Shown here: positions 49,151-63,139 of the stretch, in pieces
How positions within the stretch are numbered: the stretch's first letter is position 1
Layout of the letters: each line of letters opens with the position of its first letter
Origin: Pithys albifrons albifrons
Taxonomy: Eukaryota > Chordata > Aves > Passeriformes > Thamnophilidae
Direction of reading: 5' to 3'
Length of the DNA stretch: 64,000 bases
Assembly: GCF_047495875.1 (NCBI RefSeq)
Contig: NC_092458.1
Location: forward strand, 109,348,727-109,412,726
The notes under the pieces: model-generated
Database searches by the model: none
What the model was told of the DNA's origin: nothing
Seen by the model: the letters and a program-made list of their open reading frames with translations, nothing else
Translations under genes and position numbers: made by a program

Positions 49151-51924
49151 AGCTCACAGAGATATGCTACTAACACCTTTTACTTTCCTCATTTTCAGCT
49201 GATCCAGTTGCCACTATGCCAAACCATCTACTTGAGTGGAAACAACTGTTTAAATGTTACTGAAAGAATATGTAAGTCAATCTAATTACAATCATAAAGT
49301 TGGAAAATTTTAAAAACATTAACCTTATCTTCTATTAAAATAATAGAACCTCTTTTATCTAAATAGCATTAAACCTCATAGTCTCTTTTAACCTTATCTA
49401 CTTTTTAAATTACTACAATCATCTCTAAACAAGAAATTTTTTAAATTCCAATTTTCCTAGGAAATGTAGAAATTCCTCACAGATACATATTTTTCAAGTC
49501 AGCAGTAATGCATATATTTGTCAGGTGCCTGGTGAATTTTATTTCATTATACCTCTGAATTAAATGTTAAGTAAATGAATAGGAACACTGTAGTTAGGAA
49601 TACCTCTGACTTCCTTCCCATGGCTTTGGCTGCTACGAATTTATCCAAAACCCTGAAAGATTTTGTCCAAGTTCCTCTGATAGCTTCCCAAGCCAGAACA
49701 ATCTAAGGGTTTCAATTTTCAAAGCCATATATTATTTCAAGTCTAGCGCTGTTGAAAATCAATTTCTGGTCTCTGAATCTCTGTCATATTTCAGTGTAAA
49801 TGAGAAAAAGCCTCCCATGTTAGGTGCAACACATATCTTGAAGGAAAAGAAGAATCTAGAATCTCACTTTCTTGATTCCTAGAAAATTTTTATATTGAAA
49901 ATCTTTGAAAATTTCCTAATAAGCATAAACACAGAAACCCAAATAAAACCAAACAACAGCCAAACACAAAAGATAACAAATAAATACTATGTTAAAGAAA
50001 CATCAAAATAGCTAGCATGAAATAGATATTTTACACCAGAAAAGATGTTGCAAATGAACTCTGTGATGGCCTCTGTGGTTTTCCAAGTCACTGCTATTTT
50101 GTGGAACTGAACAGTTTCAGTGGCAGGAGGAAGCCCACTGGCAGTGAGATACCTACAGGATTTGAAACAGGGTTGGGATTGCTCATGGAGAAGAGAGGGA
50201 TAGAAAACACATAAGAGAATGAGTCTTAAGATATGACTGTATTAATTTGACACATAATGAGACTAATATAAAACCATTGCCTCATTCACTGGGCATTTAA
50301 CAGGGATTTCTACAGGCACAAGGGCAATGATTTCTAATGAGACATCATCCAATGCTGTCCCAGGGTGCCATTCAGGCAGTAATGCAGGACATATCCCTCT
50401 GAAAGCAAAAAGATCTACTGAATGATCTCCCAAGCATTTTCTTTTACCTCTATGGCTCTGCAATTTTACCCTTCATCTGCACTGTAAGTGTGCTGCCTCC
50501 TACATTTTATTTTAATGTTAAGATGCTAAACTTTGGTTCTTTTTAATTTGGCAGAGACTCCCAGCGTTTTAAAGCAGAGGAAAAACCTTTACTGCAGCCA
50601 GCTTGGCCTGGTGGGAATAAACTGCTTTTAGTCTGTCAGAGCAGGCAATCAGTCAGATTCCCAGTGTCCAGGAAATATATCTCACTTCAACATCCAAAGG
50701 AGCTGGGGGGCGAAGGGCTTGAGAGATGTAAAGAGAAGGAGCTGCAGTGGCATTTATTTGGCACAGTCCTTATTGGTTTTTGAAGGATTGCAGCTTGGGC
50801 TAAGCTTTGCTTACTTTAATATTAAAAAAATCCCCATAAAACCCCAAACACTCTCCTACTAAAATGTTATGGTAAAGTTGTAACCTCCTCAGTATGATTA
50901 TGCAAGAGGAAAGAACTTAAATTAACTGAATTAAACTAAATTTTGGCCTATGTTAAAAGAAAGAAAATGCCAAGGACAATCTCCCTCTCTTTTTACATGA
51001 GGTCCTGCAACCATTCTGATTCTTCCCATGTTTCATGTTACTGGCTCCATTTTTTTTAAAAAGCACCAAAGAAACTTCTTTTCCACTTTGATGAGACCAG
51101 AAATGTAAATAGAATTATAAAATACAGAATGTGCTGCTTTTTTTTTATTATTTTCCACAGAGAAAGAAAGGAATGAATTGAGGGATTTAGCATTTTCTTC
51201 ATCAATATTATAAGAAAAGGAAATTATTCCTAAAAGTGTAGGAGAAAAATGTGTGGCTGAAGCAGGGGATGGAATAATGCTATTAAATTAAAATGTATGT
51301 CAATGAATTAGATGCATACAATGTGTACATAGCATATGCCTTAGGCACCTTATATTTGAGGCAATATTAAAATAATAATTTTTATAATAATGAAACTCTT
51401 TAAAGTAATGACACACTCAACAGGGTAACTTTTGATATTTATTAGTGCATGAATCATTCTGAACTCAGGTGGCATTAAAATAAATCATCCCCTTTAAACA
51501 TTTGTAAATAGGTCAGAGACAGAAACAGATTTTCAAGGTGAAAATGTAAATTTAAAAAGGCAGTAACCTTTGAGCTTTCAAACCAGAATAAAACAAACAT
51601 CCACATAAACTCCCCACATCAACTGAGTAAATCTGAATTTTATGGAAGGTAAAACAGTTTCCCAGGAAAGGTATCAGGTCAGGCTAAGTAAAAAATTGCT
51701 GTATAGTATTTCACTGATATCTTTTGGATACTGCTGCTCTGAAGATGCAAACCAGAGCCTCACGTCTTGAACTTTTGGGAAGAGGTAGCTTTGCAACTGG
51801 TATACATCAGGCCCTTTGGACCTAAAGGTTATTTGTCTGTAGAGCATAAAGTCACAGAGGTCATCAGAGTAGTCACACACTTCCCGTTTCTCCCTGCCAA
51901 GAACTCTCTTCCACTCCCCCAAAA
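49151..51924. other. Non-coding; nothing recognised
   Basis: AT-rich sequence with an A/C-rich patch at 49921-49985. No exon or interspersed repeat identified. Confidence 0.5.
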
Positions 51925-51944
51925 ACCCTAACCAGGATTAGGGT
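51925..51944. repeat. Small telomere-word hairpin
   Basis: ACCCTAA (51925-51931) and TTAGGGT (51938-51944) form a perfect 7-bp inverted pair around CCAGGA. It consists of one telomere-like unit on each side only, so it is not an interstitial telomere array. Confidence 0.5.
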
Positions 51945-52559
51945 CTTCAAGTTAAAAAATATAAGTTCCGTGTAGCAGGCTGTAAATGAGGCATCCCAAT
52001 CACTGTTCACCAGGACAAACTTTTCTTTGACAGTTCATTATTACATGACTACTATTAATACCTCTGTGCAGAGCCTGGAGAAAGAATTTTCTAGCTAAAA
52101 CTGTTTGTACAGCCTCCATCAAGCCCAGGGCTCCACCAGAGCTAAGCTTAGGGGATTTTCCTGACTCCTTGCTGCAGAGGCTGCCTGTGCTGCTGCCACT
52201 TGCACTCCACACGAAATTTAAAAAATAAAAATAAAAACCCGTCCATGCAATACAAACAAAACATGCCTGTAAAAGCAGAGTTATAAGCTATTTTGGTAAT
52301 TCATGGCTTTCAGGCATCACTGGGTAGTTTTTCCCAGATTTAATTATTACTCAGTTACAATCACATTCTGTTCAAGATGTCATGAACTGTGCTTTTGGTG
52401 CAGATTAGCCAAAATAAAGTTATGCTTGAGCATGTTCTGGCTTTGCTTTCTTCCCTCAGCTGTCATGGAAGTAACAAACACTGTGAATTTAGTAATCTCT
52501 TAACTTTGTCTTTTTCATTGAAATCTAGCTTTTCCCTGAAAAAGTTCTCACAAATTGGC
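51945..52559. other. Non-coding; nothing recognised
   Basis: A minus-strand open frame at 52000-52212 and plus frames at 52303-52604 have no known counterparts. Confidence 0.45.
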
Positions 52560-52750
52560 ACCATGTCTCAGGATGTAAAGATGACAGCAACTTCACCATG
52601 CTAATGTCTCATTTGCATGTTTTAGCATACAGTAGTCCTTCTTGATTGGCATTCTCATTAACTTGACATTAGAAAAGGCTGCCTGCTAAACAATGCAAGC
52701 AGTATTTAAACCCAACTGCTATTAATTCCTCTGCTTTACAGGAAGGAACA
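52560..52750. promoter_or_regulatory. Candidate conserved non-coding element
   Basis: Complex, repeat-free sequence with an octamer ATTTGCAT (52611-52618), TTGATTGGC and TTAAACCCAACTGCTATTAA words. It resembles enhancer-type conserved sequence by texture only. Confidence 0.2.
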
Positions 52751-55700
52751 TTTAATGACTCTTTTTTTCAAGGGTGCACTGGAGATGAATGTTGAAAGTT
52801 AAGCTGTACATGCTGAGAGAGGCTTTTTTGCTTCTTTCTTCATTCAGTGTCATTTGGGTCAGGTATTGACTTCATTTGAAAAATGATACCACAGAGATCA
52901 TGTACACTGTTAAAACTATTGAGGCTCACAGATTTTCAGTATTTGTATATAAATGTATGGAGATAACTCAACTTTTTCTAATGTCATTTGGGAAAAGGTC
53001 AACCTCCTAATGAGAAGGACTGCTCTTGACATATTATTTGGAAGTCAGCCTTGCCTGTCTGATTAAAAACAGATCTCTGGATATTCTTTAAAATCTTAAG
53101 AGCCAGTCTTAAGTCTTAATTTGTGTCATCTGTTCTGAAACAGGCTTAATACAAGTTAGCATCCTTCCCTTTGGTATCTCTAGTATTAATTCTTTCTGTA
53201 CATTCCTATCCCAAGTACCTTTTTTTTTTACAAAAATATAAGGTCGAAATAGCTGGTTTATCAGAGTATTTCCAGTTTGGTTTCTCAAATCATCATAAAA
53301 TGCAATATATACCTCCTAGGTTCCCAACTCTCATAGCATCCTGTTGATACTAGGATGGCCTGAATCAGCTGAAGCCAATAATACTGCACCAGTGACTAGG
53401 TATGATCTGCTGTCACTGCCTCAGAAGTGTGAAAGTTGCTGGGTTCTCCAAAAGTCTGAGTTCTGTAAAATCTTAACAGGGTGTTGGTATTACCCATACT
53501 TGACATGGCTTAGCCTGGCAAATAGCTAACGTTTCTAGCCCAGATATAATTTGTCCCACTGAAAGTAAAAATATTTTAGGAGGTTATTTTGGTTTTGCTT
53601 TTGGTTTTGTTTTTGCTTTTGTCTTTGTTTTTGTTTTTACACTCTGTCCCAAAGGTTTTATTTGCCAGACAAGAAAACTATTGGCTTAAAGCCAACTTTC
53701 AAATAAAGTATTTCTCACCTACCTGTCCAACACAGAGATATCTTTTTGGGGTGGTGATGAACACTATGTCCATCATGTTTACCTTTTCAGGCTTTCAGAT
53801 CTCTGAAATTACTAGTAATTAGTTGATGGGAGATGTTTTAATTTAAGAGAAAGTAAGTCTGTAGAGAATTGGGCACTCCACTGTCTGCTTTTCTCACCCC
53901 AGCACTCAGTTCTGTTTCTTAATTAGACAAATCCTATCTACACAATCCTTGCATTAATTTTCACCCATTATTCTGCCTATTCTGCAGCATCCCACTGTAC
54001 TACTTGTATCCCTATTTGTGCTTGTACTGTTTCAAAGATACCACCAGTTTTCTTGCTCCATCTGCTTTGTTTGTGTTCCTACTGGAAAATACAGTTTCAC
54101 TTTTCCACTTGGAGGACTTCCTACCTTTTCTTCCTTACAAGCTACAGCAGCAATTTCATTTGGCTACCCCTTGCCCTACACCTTCCCTAGATGTGGCACT
54201 GCAGGCCAGAGAAAGGAGAGGGAGAACAGCTGGGAAACTGCTTGTAAGGGATGAAGCAAAGGTGAATGGTTGATAATGTCTCCTTCTGGGAAATCTGGGA
54301 AATTACTGATAGGATGGAAAGAGAGCTGTCCCTGCTAATTAGGTGGCCACCCATAGCCCAGGAGCAGAAAAAAGCAGGACAAACAGATAGTCATAGGTTT
54401 ATTCCTAAGCTATTCCATCTAGGCAAATGCTTCTGGGAGATTGTTGTTTCCCACTGAAGCATCCTGGCTCTTACCCCCCTCTGATATTGAATAATACTGC
54501 TATAATATTTCTTCACACAGTGCTTTCTTTTTGAAAAAGTGCTGAATAAGGTCTTGGAAACAAATTTCTTAATGTTGGCCAAACCTATGGAAGTCTTCCA
54601 AGCCCACAAAACTTTATGTGCAAATTGGCAATCACATGCAGCCACCTTGCCTTTAGAAGAAACAAAGTCAATCTTACTTCTTTGTGATCACTGAATCTTA
54701 GGCACAGCTTATGCAGCCGCCAGTAGAAAAGGAGAAATTGAATGCCCATGCATGGGAAGCCTAATCTACAAGATAATAAATGAGCAGGATATTTTTTTTA
54801 TCTGTTGACTGAAGTGAGAGATGGAAAGAGAGTGCCAAGTAGCAGCTATTATAGCATTGTGCACATGACATTGGAGCTCAGGGTCAGTTGTTTCCATTAC
54901 AAACTCTATTTTTCAGGGTTTATAACTTGTCTGCCTTAAATCATACCTAGCTGAAACTGGCATGCAACATGTCAGAACAGCAATAGGAGATATTTTCCCA
55001 TTTCCTTCACTAAAAACAAAAAAATAATTAAATCCTTACATCATTTATCTTTTATATGTAGTTAAAAGATACTTACTACAGACACTTCAGAGCAATAGAA
55101 AGGTTCTGAGACATGGGGAAATACCAAAAATTTTAATGCAGTGTATCTTGGACACAAGGAAAACTGCAGCTGTGAATTCAAATTTTGTAGCTCAAGTCAA
55201 CTCTGCACTTGTTAAAGTGGTGTCAAGCTGTGTTTTAAGCCATACAGACAGACGAAAAAAACATTTCTCACTACTGTTTTTTCTCTCCATTTATTTGTCT
55301 ATGATGTGAAATACAGTCAGTCAACCTGACTCAGGAAGCATAGTGATGTCTTTAGTGCTGAGATCAGTAGAACTTAGATCCCTGCATTGCTGTGCCACAG
55401 GGAAAACAAGAGATGACTATATTCTTTTCATAGAATAGAAGAATGTAGAGAATGTAGAGGATGTAGATGCAACACCTGTCAAAAAAAGAGTAGGGGCCAA
55501 AGGGAATAAAGGAAATAAAAAAGGGAAGAAACACAGTTTTCATTAAGTGTAGCATATAAACTCACACAATTTATTCCAGGGCTCCATGAAGGTGGAAGGA
55601 CAATAAAACTGCAATTATAGTCACAATTCCCAAGTACAGGCAGTGTTGAGAGTGAATAGCTCCTCCTCTGCTCCTTCCTGATGGCTCTGCCCCAAACATC

Positions 55701-55937
55701 AACTCACTTAAGTGCATTTGAAATACTCTTCTGAGGCCTCTTGAAGCTGTCACAGCCTCCTCAATACATGGTGCCCCTTCCACATAAACAGGTATATTAT
55801 GGACACCAAGGTGAGAATTGTTTCCTCACACTCATCTTTACACAGCCTCCACTTCTGTATGTGATGAATAAAGACAGTGTTTACAACATCTGGACTATCT
55901 ATCTGATTGTTCACCTCTTGGAAGACATTTGTGAAGA
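52751..55937. other. Non-coding; low-complexity patches
   Basis: A TTTTG/TTTTGC-rich tract lies at 53588-53640. A three-fold short tandem of a (G)AATGTAGAG-like unit lies at 55440-55467. Open frames at 54004-54273 (two frames) and on the minus strand at 55571-55783 match nothing I know. Confidence 0.5.
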
Positions 55938-55942
55938 ATACA

Positions 55943-56564
55943 TGTTATGGGTTTAGCCAGGTGGGCCTAAACTTAGGTTTTAAAGTTCAGCTAGGCCTAG
56001 GATTGTCAGCTGATTTAATCTGGGCTGAGTTAGCTAACAGCTGACCTCTTCTAGCCAATAATATTGTATTCCATACCATACTACATCATCTCAAAAGGTG
56101 TAAAATCCAGTGTGTGGGAGTGGCTTGGTTAGTTCCATCATGGCTGCACTAAGAGGAGGACATCTAGCAGCTGCTCTACTATGCTAGGCCCTGCTCCTGT
56201 TGCCTGTGCTTGCATTTTGTTTGCATTCAGGGAAGTAGAAATATTTTGTTGTTATACTTTCTCTTTCTTGCTGAGTGTCTTTTAGAGTGCTTATGAATTT
56301 AGAGTAATGGGCTTTGTATTAATTGGGGAATGGGGAGTTATTCCTTGTTATATATATGTAACTTGTGTAAGTGTGTGTTATATTGTAGTTTCCTCTTAAT
56401 ATTCTCTTCTCTGTATAAATACATGTAGTTAGTTTCAGCATAAACTTGGTTTTGAGAGTTTTTCTTTTCTCTCTCTCTTCTTTTGCCCTTGGCTGGTTGG
56501 GGGGAGGAGGAACCCTTTCAGTCTGTCCTGGACAGTTGGCATTTTGCCAGCTCAACCCAGGACA
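55943..56564 (+). mobile_element. Endogenous retrovirus solo LTR with 5-bp target duplication
   Basis: A 622-bp element starting TGTTATGGGTTTAGC and ending GAGCTGGC...ACA as read inward from the far end (plus-strand end CAACCCAGGACA). ATACA occurs immediately before (55938-55942) and after it (56565-56569), a perfect 5-bp target duplication. The two ends form an imperfect inverted repeat of about 19 bases, with TGT, TGGGTT and AGC shared. A TATA-like box (TATAAAT, 56414-56420) about 150 bases from the 3' end sets the plus orientation. No internal viral genes remain, so this is a solo LTR left by LTR-LTR recombination. The 5-bp duplication and TGT...ACA ends fit avian ERVL-type elements; the family call is from memory. 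Confidence 0.88.
56414..56420 (+). promoter_or_regulatory. TATA-like box of the solo LTR
   Basis: TATAAAT within the 3' quarter of the LTR, in the expected place for the U3/R promoter. Activity is unknown. Confidence 0.5.
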
Positions 56565-56569
56565 ATACA

Positions 56570-59500
56570 GTAGTAAGGCACATGCAGGAGACTTGGGTCC
56601 TGAGTTAGTTTTGACTGTCACAGCAATTCATACCCTGGTATATTAAAAAACATCTTGTGAAATTTACAGTTGGAACACCAATTGCCAAAAGTCATCTGAA
56701 TCTACAGCACCTGTGAGAATGAGATACTATCAAATGGGGTGCAAAAGGGTCTCCTATCTTATTTCTGCTACTTTTCTGATTTTGCCTTTCCCAGAGACAA
56801 GCTTAGACTCTTGCTGTCTAAACTGTACACAGAGTGTGCCAGCCCGTAAGTCATCCTTAAGCTTCCCCAAGCCCATGCAAAGGGACAGATCAAGGATTTG
56901 ATCCAAGATCTCTTGCCTTCAAAAAACTATCACAAGAAACAGATTTCTAAGTATTTAGAATTACAACAGCTGCAACATTTCCTACTGGAGAAAGGTCATA
57001 ATACAAAATACACCTGTGTTAATTGAGCCCATGAGCAACCAGATTAGCATGACTCCTTAACCTTGGAACTGAGATACTCACCTGGGAGTTTAACTATTTA
57101 TGTTGGATGATTGTGTCAGCAGTAAAGGTGGAGGACATATGACCTAGGATATGCTGTGACTAGAGGGTAAGAAAATGGTTTTGATAAGTCTTTGAGTGAC
57201 ACTCCTGGTTTCATATGCTCAAATTTAAAATCCTCCTAGTAGAACAAATATTCTGATTGTCTTACTTGGGATAGTAATGTGATGTCACATTGTTTTTTCT
57301 TCTTTATTTCTTTTTTTAACTCTAGTCCTTTGTTTTATTCTCTTCTTTTAAAAAAATGCCTGGGGCTTAGTTTCATTTTCAGTCAAAGGACGTGTGCTTT
57401 CAGTACAGTGTTGGGTTTTTGTTCATGTTTTGGTTTGTTAGGATGTTTTTGGTTGGCTTGCATTTGATTTTAGGGATTTTCTTTGTTTTTAGAGAGATGG
57501 GGAAAAAAGGAAGAGGAAAATGTGTCAATCCAGTTACTGATTTGATTCAAACAAATGTGCCTTAGAATATGTAGGAATATTTTCATACTTCCACTTGGAA
57601 GGTAAAATCTATTCTCCAGCTTCAGGCATCATGTACGCATTTTGCCTTGAAAAGATATTTTGCCTTAGAATGATAATTGCAGTGACTTGGGTTAGATTTC
57701 TGCTGAGCTTTAAGTGATTTCATTGGGATTTACTAGACTATCAGCCATTTTGATTCTCTTACAAAGGATGATTGCAATTTCTGTCAGGGCAGATATGTTT
57801 TATTTTTATGAAAGAAATAAACCACAAAAAAAATGAAAAATTTTGAGGAAGAGAAACAGATGGTAGGTGGCAATTATTCTGTATATGTGTATAAATTTGC
57901 AAATAAGCAACTTATTCTAGGTAGAAGTACAATACAAAACAGACCTATAATCTTAGTTTATAAAGCTGGACAAATGTTGTATTAGAGTCCACTCAAGTTC
58001 CCTGGGGGAATTTAGACACACAATTAGAGGTAAACACAAAACAAAATCCCCAAGGAAAAGCAAAATAATAAAAAAAATATTTTTATAATAAAGAACTATA
58101 TTAAAAAAAAAGAAAGTTGAGCGTTGTATAATAAAAACACAGAACCCAAGGCAAAAAAGATGCAGTCAATCTTCTAAACAGTCTGTATGAGAGTTAAGGG
58201 AGAGTTGGTGATTTCATGAGAGAGCTTGCTGAGTGAGGTACACACAGCCTCATTATGCAGCAGTCTGAACAGTCATGTCAGGGGTAGGGAGACAGTAGAT
58301 ACAAAGACTATCATTTGGCTTGCCATGAATAGCTAATAAAGCAGAACTGGAGACTCGTTGTCACTGCTGGTTCATACGGGGCTAATTTCTGGCAACTGCT
58401 GACAATGGGCACCTGCCAATAACCCCAGGCAGAGCAGTGAGAGCTGTGTCTTCTCCTGGCTCTCCAGACTGGAGAGGCTGTGATGTTAACCCACTGTGAC
58501 ATGCCAAAGAGGAGCATTCCAAGAGGTTGCTGAGACCTGCCAAGTTTCTCCTTGCATCTCCCTCGTATGTGTGTGTATCTCTCAGCAAACAGCAGCCTTT
58601 ATCCACTTCTCAAGTTTGAACTGAAGGCCTTTGCTGCCTCTGTGAGAAAGGACCCAGTGAATCACAGTGAGCGTGCATCCAACAGAAATTTCAGAGTTAG
58701 AACACTTAGGAGACAACTACATTCTTTTTATGTTAATTTTAATAATTGAAGCAACCATCTGAGTAGAATTTAACCAATAAGTTTTTCTTACACTAGTCAA
58801 TCAAACACACAAGGGCAGCTGCAACAATGGCTTCACAATTCAAAGTTCTTGATTTATAGTTGTGTGAAACTGCAGTCCTTATAAACAAAAATACTCTCTG
58901 AGACTGATGGCTATGCCTGCCCTAGGAGTGCAAAACCAGACCCACTGAATTTCCCATTACTAAATGTGGCCTACTAAGGCCTCAAGTCTGACACATTTTT
59001 TAATTGTAGGGGAAATGAATCCCTCAGATCATGCCCTAAATTAGATAGCCAACAAACTATAACTTCAGGACTCCAGAATTTTTAATCAGAATAAAAAGTA
59101 TACCAAGTGGACATGTATATTATTAATTTACAGATATACTGGATGGAAGATACACCTTTCAGTTGCAATCTGTTTATGGAGACAGGGAATTATATGAGAC
59201 AAGGGAACTAATTTTGCAGGGTGAGATTTAGTGATTAGCAATGGTGTCTTCATTTTATCTCTAAGCCTATAAAATTCAGTGGTCTGAAATCTATTTAGTG
59301 TATCGAACACACCATTTAGATACCTGTGGCATTATTATGGCATCCAGTTCCCTCCCTGCAGTCATGAGCTATGGAAGTAATGTGTGATTGAATAGCCTCA
59401 TATAGAACTGGTCTCCAAAGTAGCCTGAGAAAGAAAATATTATTCTTTTTAGTTCATCACTTTCCCCTCTAAGGACAATTTCAGAAAGTTATTCAGGCTG

Positions 59501-62500
59501 ATTCCAGTCTAACTGGTTATCTATTCCACCCCATGCAGATATTTTTCAGAAGTGCTGGTGCATCTCAAACCCATAAAACATACAGTATGTGTAGCATATA
59601 TATACTGTAATTAAAAAGAGACACTTGTGTTGATAAAAAGACAGTTGTTCCCACATAAGTGTAAAGACTGTCTTCTCTACCAATTAAGAATCAGCAGAAT
59701 ATGGGTTTTAATAGTCCTCTTGGGGAACTTGTCTTTTGTATCTATGATAAATACACGATTATAAGGACAAATTATATGAGCAGCAATAATTTCCTGGTAA
59801 TGTGATCATTAAAAGCCTTCACAACGGCAATACATCAATATTAATTGGGGACAGATGATCATTTTACTGACATGCTCAAGTCATTATCCATATTTCAGTA
59901 CTTCATGAATACCTGAATAGTCTTAATGATGTGATTTTTTAAAGATGCTTTCTTCAGTGGTCTTTACATAATTGTTTATCTAAAACTTATGAAAAAAGGA
60001 GAGTAAGAGAGAATGAATCAGAAGTAAATCAGGTAGTACAGATCTAAAAGTAGGCAAGATTCAGCAAAATTTCAGTTTCTGTTCAAATGTGAGAAAAATT
60101 AATCACAATTATTGAGGAGAAACAGCAGAATAAACCCTTCCTGCTGGGCCGGGGTCATGTTAAGTCCATGGTAAATGTTTGCTGACAGGGAGGATGCTGT
60201 CAGTCACAGCTTTTCAGGATAAGTAGTCTATCACAGCAGCCTGTTGAATCATAGTCCTTAATAATATTCATTGCCCTGCCTGTCTGCTTCAAAGACCATT
60301 TCTCATGTGGGAAATGGACACTGTTTGCACGTCTTTTTATTTATATCCTCTGTGACAGTGGACTGGCAAATGGTTTTGTTACTTGCCATGGATAGGCTGT
60401 TGAAAAAGCCATACTAACTTGCAGATAACATGTTTACAAGAAGAATGATAAACCTTATGTGATAATATCCTGAAAGCCAAAGTGAAAGGATAGAATATAA
60501 CTGCAGATTACATTTTGTGTCTGAAAGGGTATCATGAACCCACTACACCTGCTCCTGGAAATGGGAATGTCAGGTGTTAATCAGATGCATTCTGTGATAT
60601 TATACCTACTGATTTTTCTTTCACTATAGACTTAAGTCGTGGTTTGATACAAACCAAAGATTGTCCAGAGTCTGTGCATTTATTGATAACTATAGAAGAA
60701 ATACATAAAGGCAATGGCTAAAACTTATGAATAAATACACAAATTAAGTTTTTCATGAGGGTAACTGGACATATTAATCATATTTATATGCTCATTAGTA
60801 AGGCTTGAAGAGTTAATTTTCACTGTATTTGTTTAATAAGACACCAGGTGTCATCATTAGGGCTGCTATCTAGAACATTTGTCTTGCCTAAGCAGGAACA
60901 GTACCTGTTAAAACTTAACTTTTGCAATGTAGACTGAACAATGATCATAATGTCCCTTAGTACTCTCCTTCCAGTAGCCGTGACTGTCAAGGTGAGTTAT
61001 CCTGAGACAAAACCAACCAACAGAGCTTACAAAAAAACATACCTAAAAGCTCATGTGCATAATTGCAGGCATATTAACTTGTAAATTAGGAAAAAAAAAA
61101 CTAAATTAAAGTGCTGGTACAGTAAAGATATTGAACATTCAGCTGTAGAACAAGTGTAATGTGGCTGGTTTTGCTGCATTGCAAAACAATGTATCTTCAG
61201 AATGGGACATTTATATACATAAAACAAGTAGTTTTTTAACATTAAGATTTTACATTTAACTTTTAATTAAAATTCTTTAAAGTTATATATAATCCATCTA
61301 AAATCTAAAAATACATCTCTTACTGTGCCATAGTCATTCTTCATGGTGGACATCACAGGATGACACTGTAGGATTATACTTAAATCCGTGGAACTAGCTA
61401 TTGGGGAGAGCTATCTCAACAGTATAAAAGAGAAAAACAGTTGAACTTAGCAGTCTAATCTCAACTGATTTTTACTCTAAGTTAAAACTGTTGTTTTTTA
61501 GTCTAACTTAAAATCAAAGTTTTGGTGGTTTTTTTTTTTTTTTTGTTTGGAGAGTAACTAATGTGGTGTTATTTTTAACTTTGACATAAAATGAAGGCCA
61601 AGGTAATTCTGAAGTCTATTTAATTTTCTCATCTTAAGTGTGGAAGACCTTGATTCAATATATTCCCCTGACTGATGAGTTTTGAATCCACTCGTGTCAT
61701 CAAAGTCTTTTACTGGCTATTAGGCACTGCAAAGTCCTACTGTTTCTATTTCCTTTTAATGTTGTTCCATTTTTTATAAAACATTTTTATAGAAAAATCC
61801 AAATCATTTATTTAGTCATAAGGACATTTCCTTGTGATTTAATTGGTTAGATGAAGTAGAAAACCTTCTGGAGAGCGAGACAGAGGTACATGTCTGCAGA
61901 ATCTGTGATAAAGCCATTCATGTGGAAAGCAGAATTCTTGGTCCAACAGCAACACCTGCACAGTCTATTTAATCAGCCTCTTTTATCTTATTCTCTCACA
62001 GCTTTAGTAGGACTTTGAACATATGAATTATCTAGTTTTGAAAATTATGCTTTTTGTATGTGGGAAACACAGTAAGTGCTATTTTTATCTTTTGTATACA
62101 GTGCACTAACTGGATTGTCACTTATGGTCAAAATGTGTAAATGGCATATCAGAGGTCTAAACTGATGTTCTTTAGAGTAATGTAACTATTGTATTAAAAA
62201 AGAATGTATGATTTCTCCACTATTAGAAAACTATTGTATTGGGTATTTACTACAGAATATCTCTACTTGTTCTTATTAATTTAATTAAGAAGACGCCGTG
62301 AGCTACAAAAGTATGAACAAAGCCTGATATTACATATTCGGGATGCAATTATATTACACCATTCAAGTAATTACACTTATGCTTTAAAAAAAAAGAACAA
62401 AAAATCCAGATGGAAAACACTGGGTCCAAGAGCTTAAAACATCTAAACATAATTTGGTGTAAAACTAAAACTTCGAAATGAGTTTCCATGGAAAATTTAG

Positions 62501-63133
62501 CAAGGTAGCAAAATTCCTTAATTAATAACTTGTTCAATTATCATCAGGTGCTATTAGCAAGGAGTCTTTTAGATGTAAAAACCCACAACATTCAGTTTTG
62601 CCGTCTGATCTTTTGCTTGTGAAAGCTGAGGATATGAATTGAAGTCTTGCTTTCTTTTTTTTTTTCTCTCTGAAAAATACAAGTGAGAATGGAAGGGAAA
62701 TAATTTTGAAAGTAATGAAAACCTTGTTTGACTTAATCTTCAGTCTGGAAACTGAAAGGATGACATCAAATTTCTCATTCTTTATTCTGCAATTCCTATT
62801 ACATAAATGTAGCTTATTTCTCAGGAAATCAATAATAAACTCTCCTGGGCTATACTGTGTATCTCTAGGACATGCTATCCTCTCCTTCCCTCTTCTACAT
62901 TCATTTGGTGGCAGGAGATACACATTCATCATTCTAGAGAGCTCTCAGTTCTGGGAACTCACAAGTTGTGTCTGTTAATGGCTAAACCAAAGAACTTTGT
63001 GGACAAGAAATTGTTAGCGCTACTGTTATTTTGTCAAAGGCAAAATTAAGAGAAAGAAAGCATGATAAAAGTAAACATAATTCAAATAGTATCATTTCCA
63101 GAGCTGGTCATGGCTAGTTCAAGTTTCTCAGCA
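56570..63133. other. Non-coding; nothing recognised
   Basis: AT-rich sequence with T-rich (57290-57490, 61527-61542) and A-rich (58060-58115) low complexity. Frames at 58311-58749 and 62534-62978 are open on both strands without known product. The right end may be downstream flank or extended 3' UTR of the minus-strand gene. Confidence 0.5.
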
Positions 63134-63139
63134 TTTATT
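63134..63139 (-). terminator. First AATAAA poly(A) signal after the terminal exon
   Basis: The first canonical AATAAA on the minus strand after the stop codon, 476 bases beyond it. If used it gives a 3' UTR of about 500 nt. No obvious GU-rich element follows, so a more distal site is possible. Confidence 0.35.

Noticed and set aside
62534..62978. Overlapping open frames of 132 codons (minus) and 90 codons (plus)
   Set aside because: Both are open in the same place with no homology or splice context; the lysine run in the minus frame comes from a T-tract.
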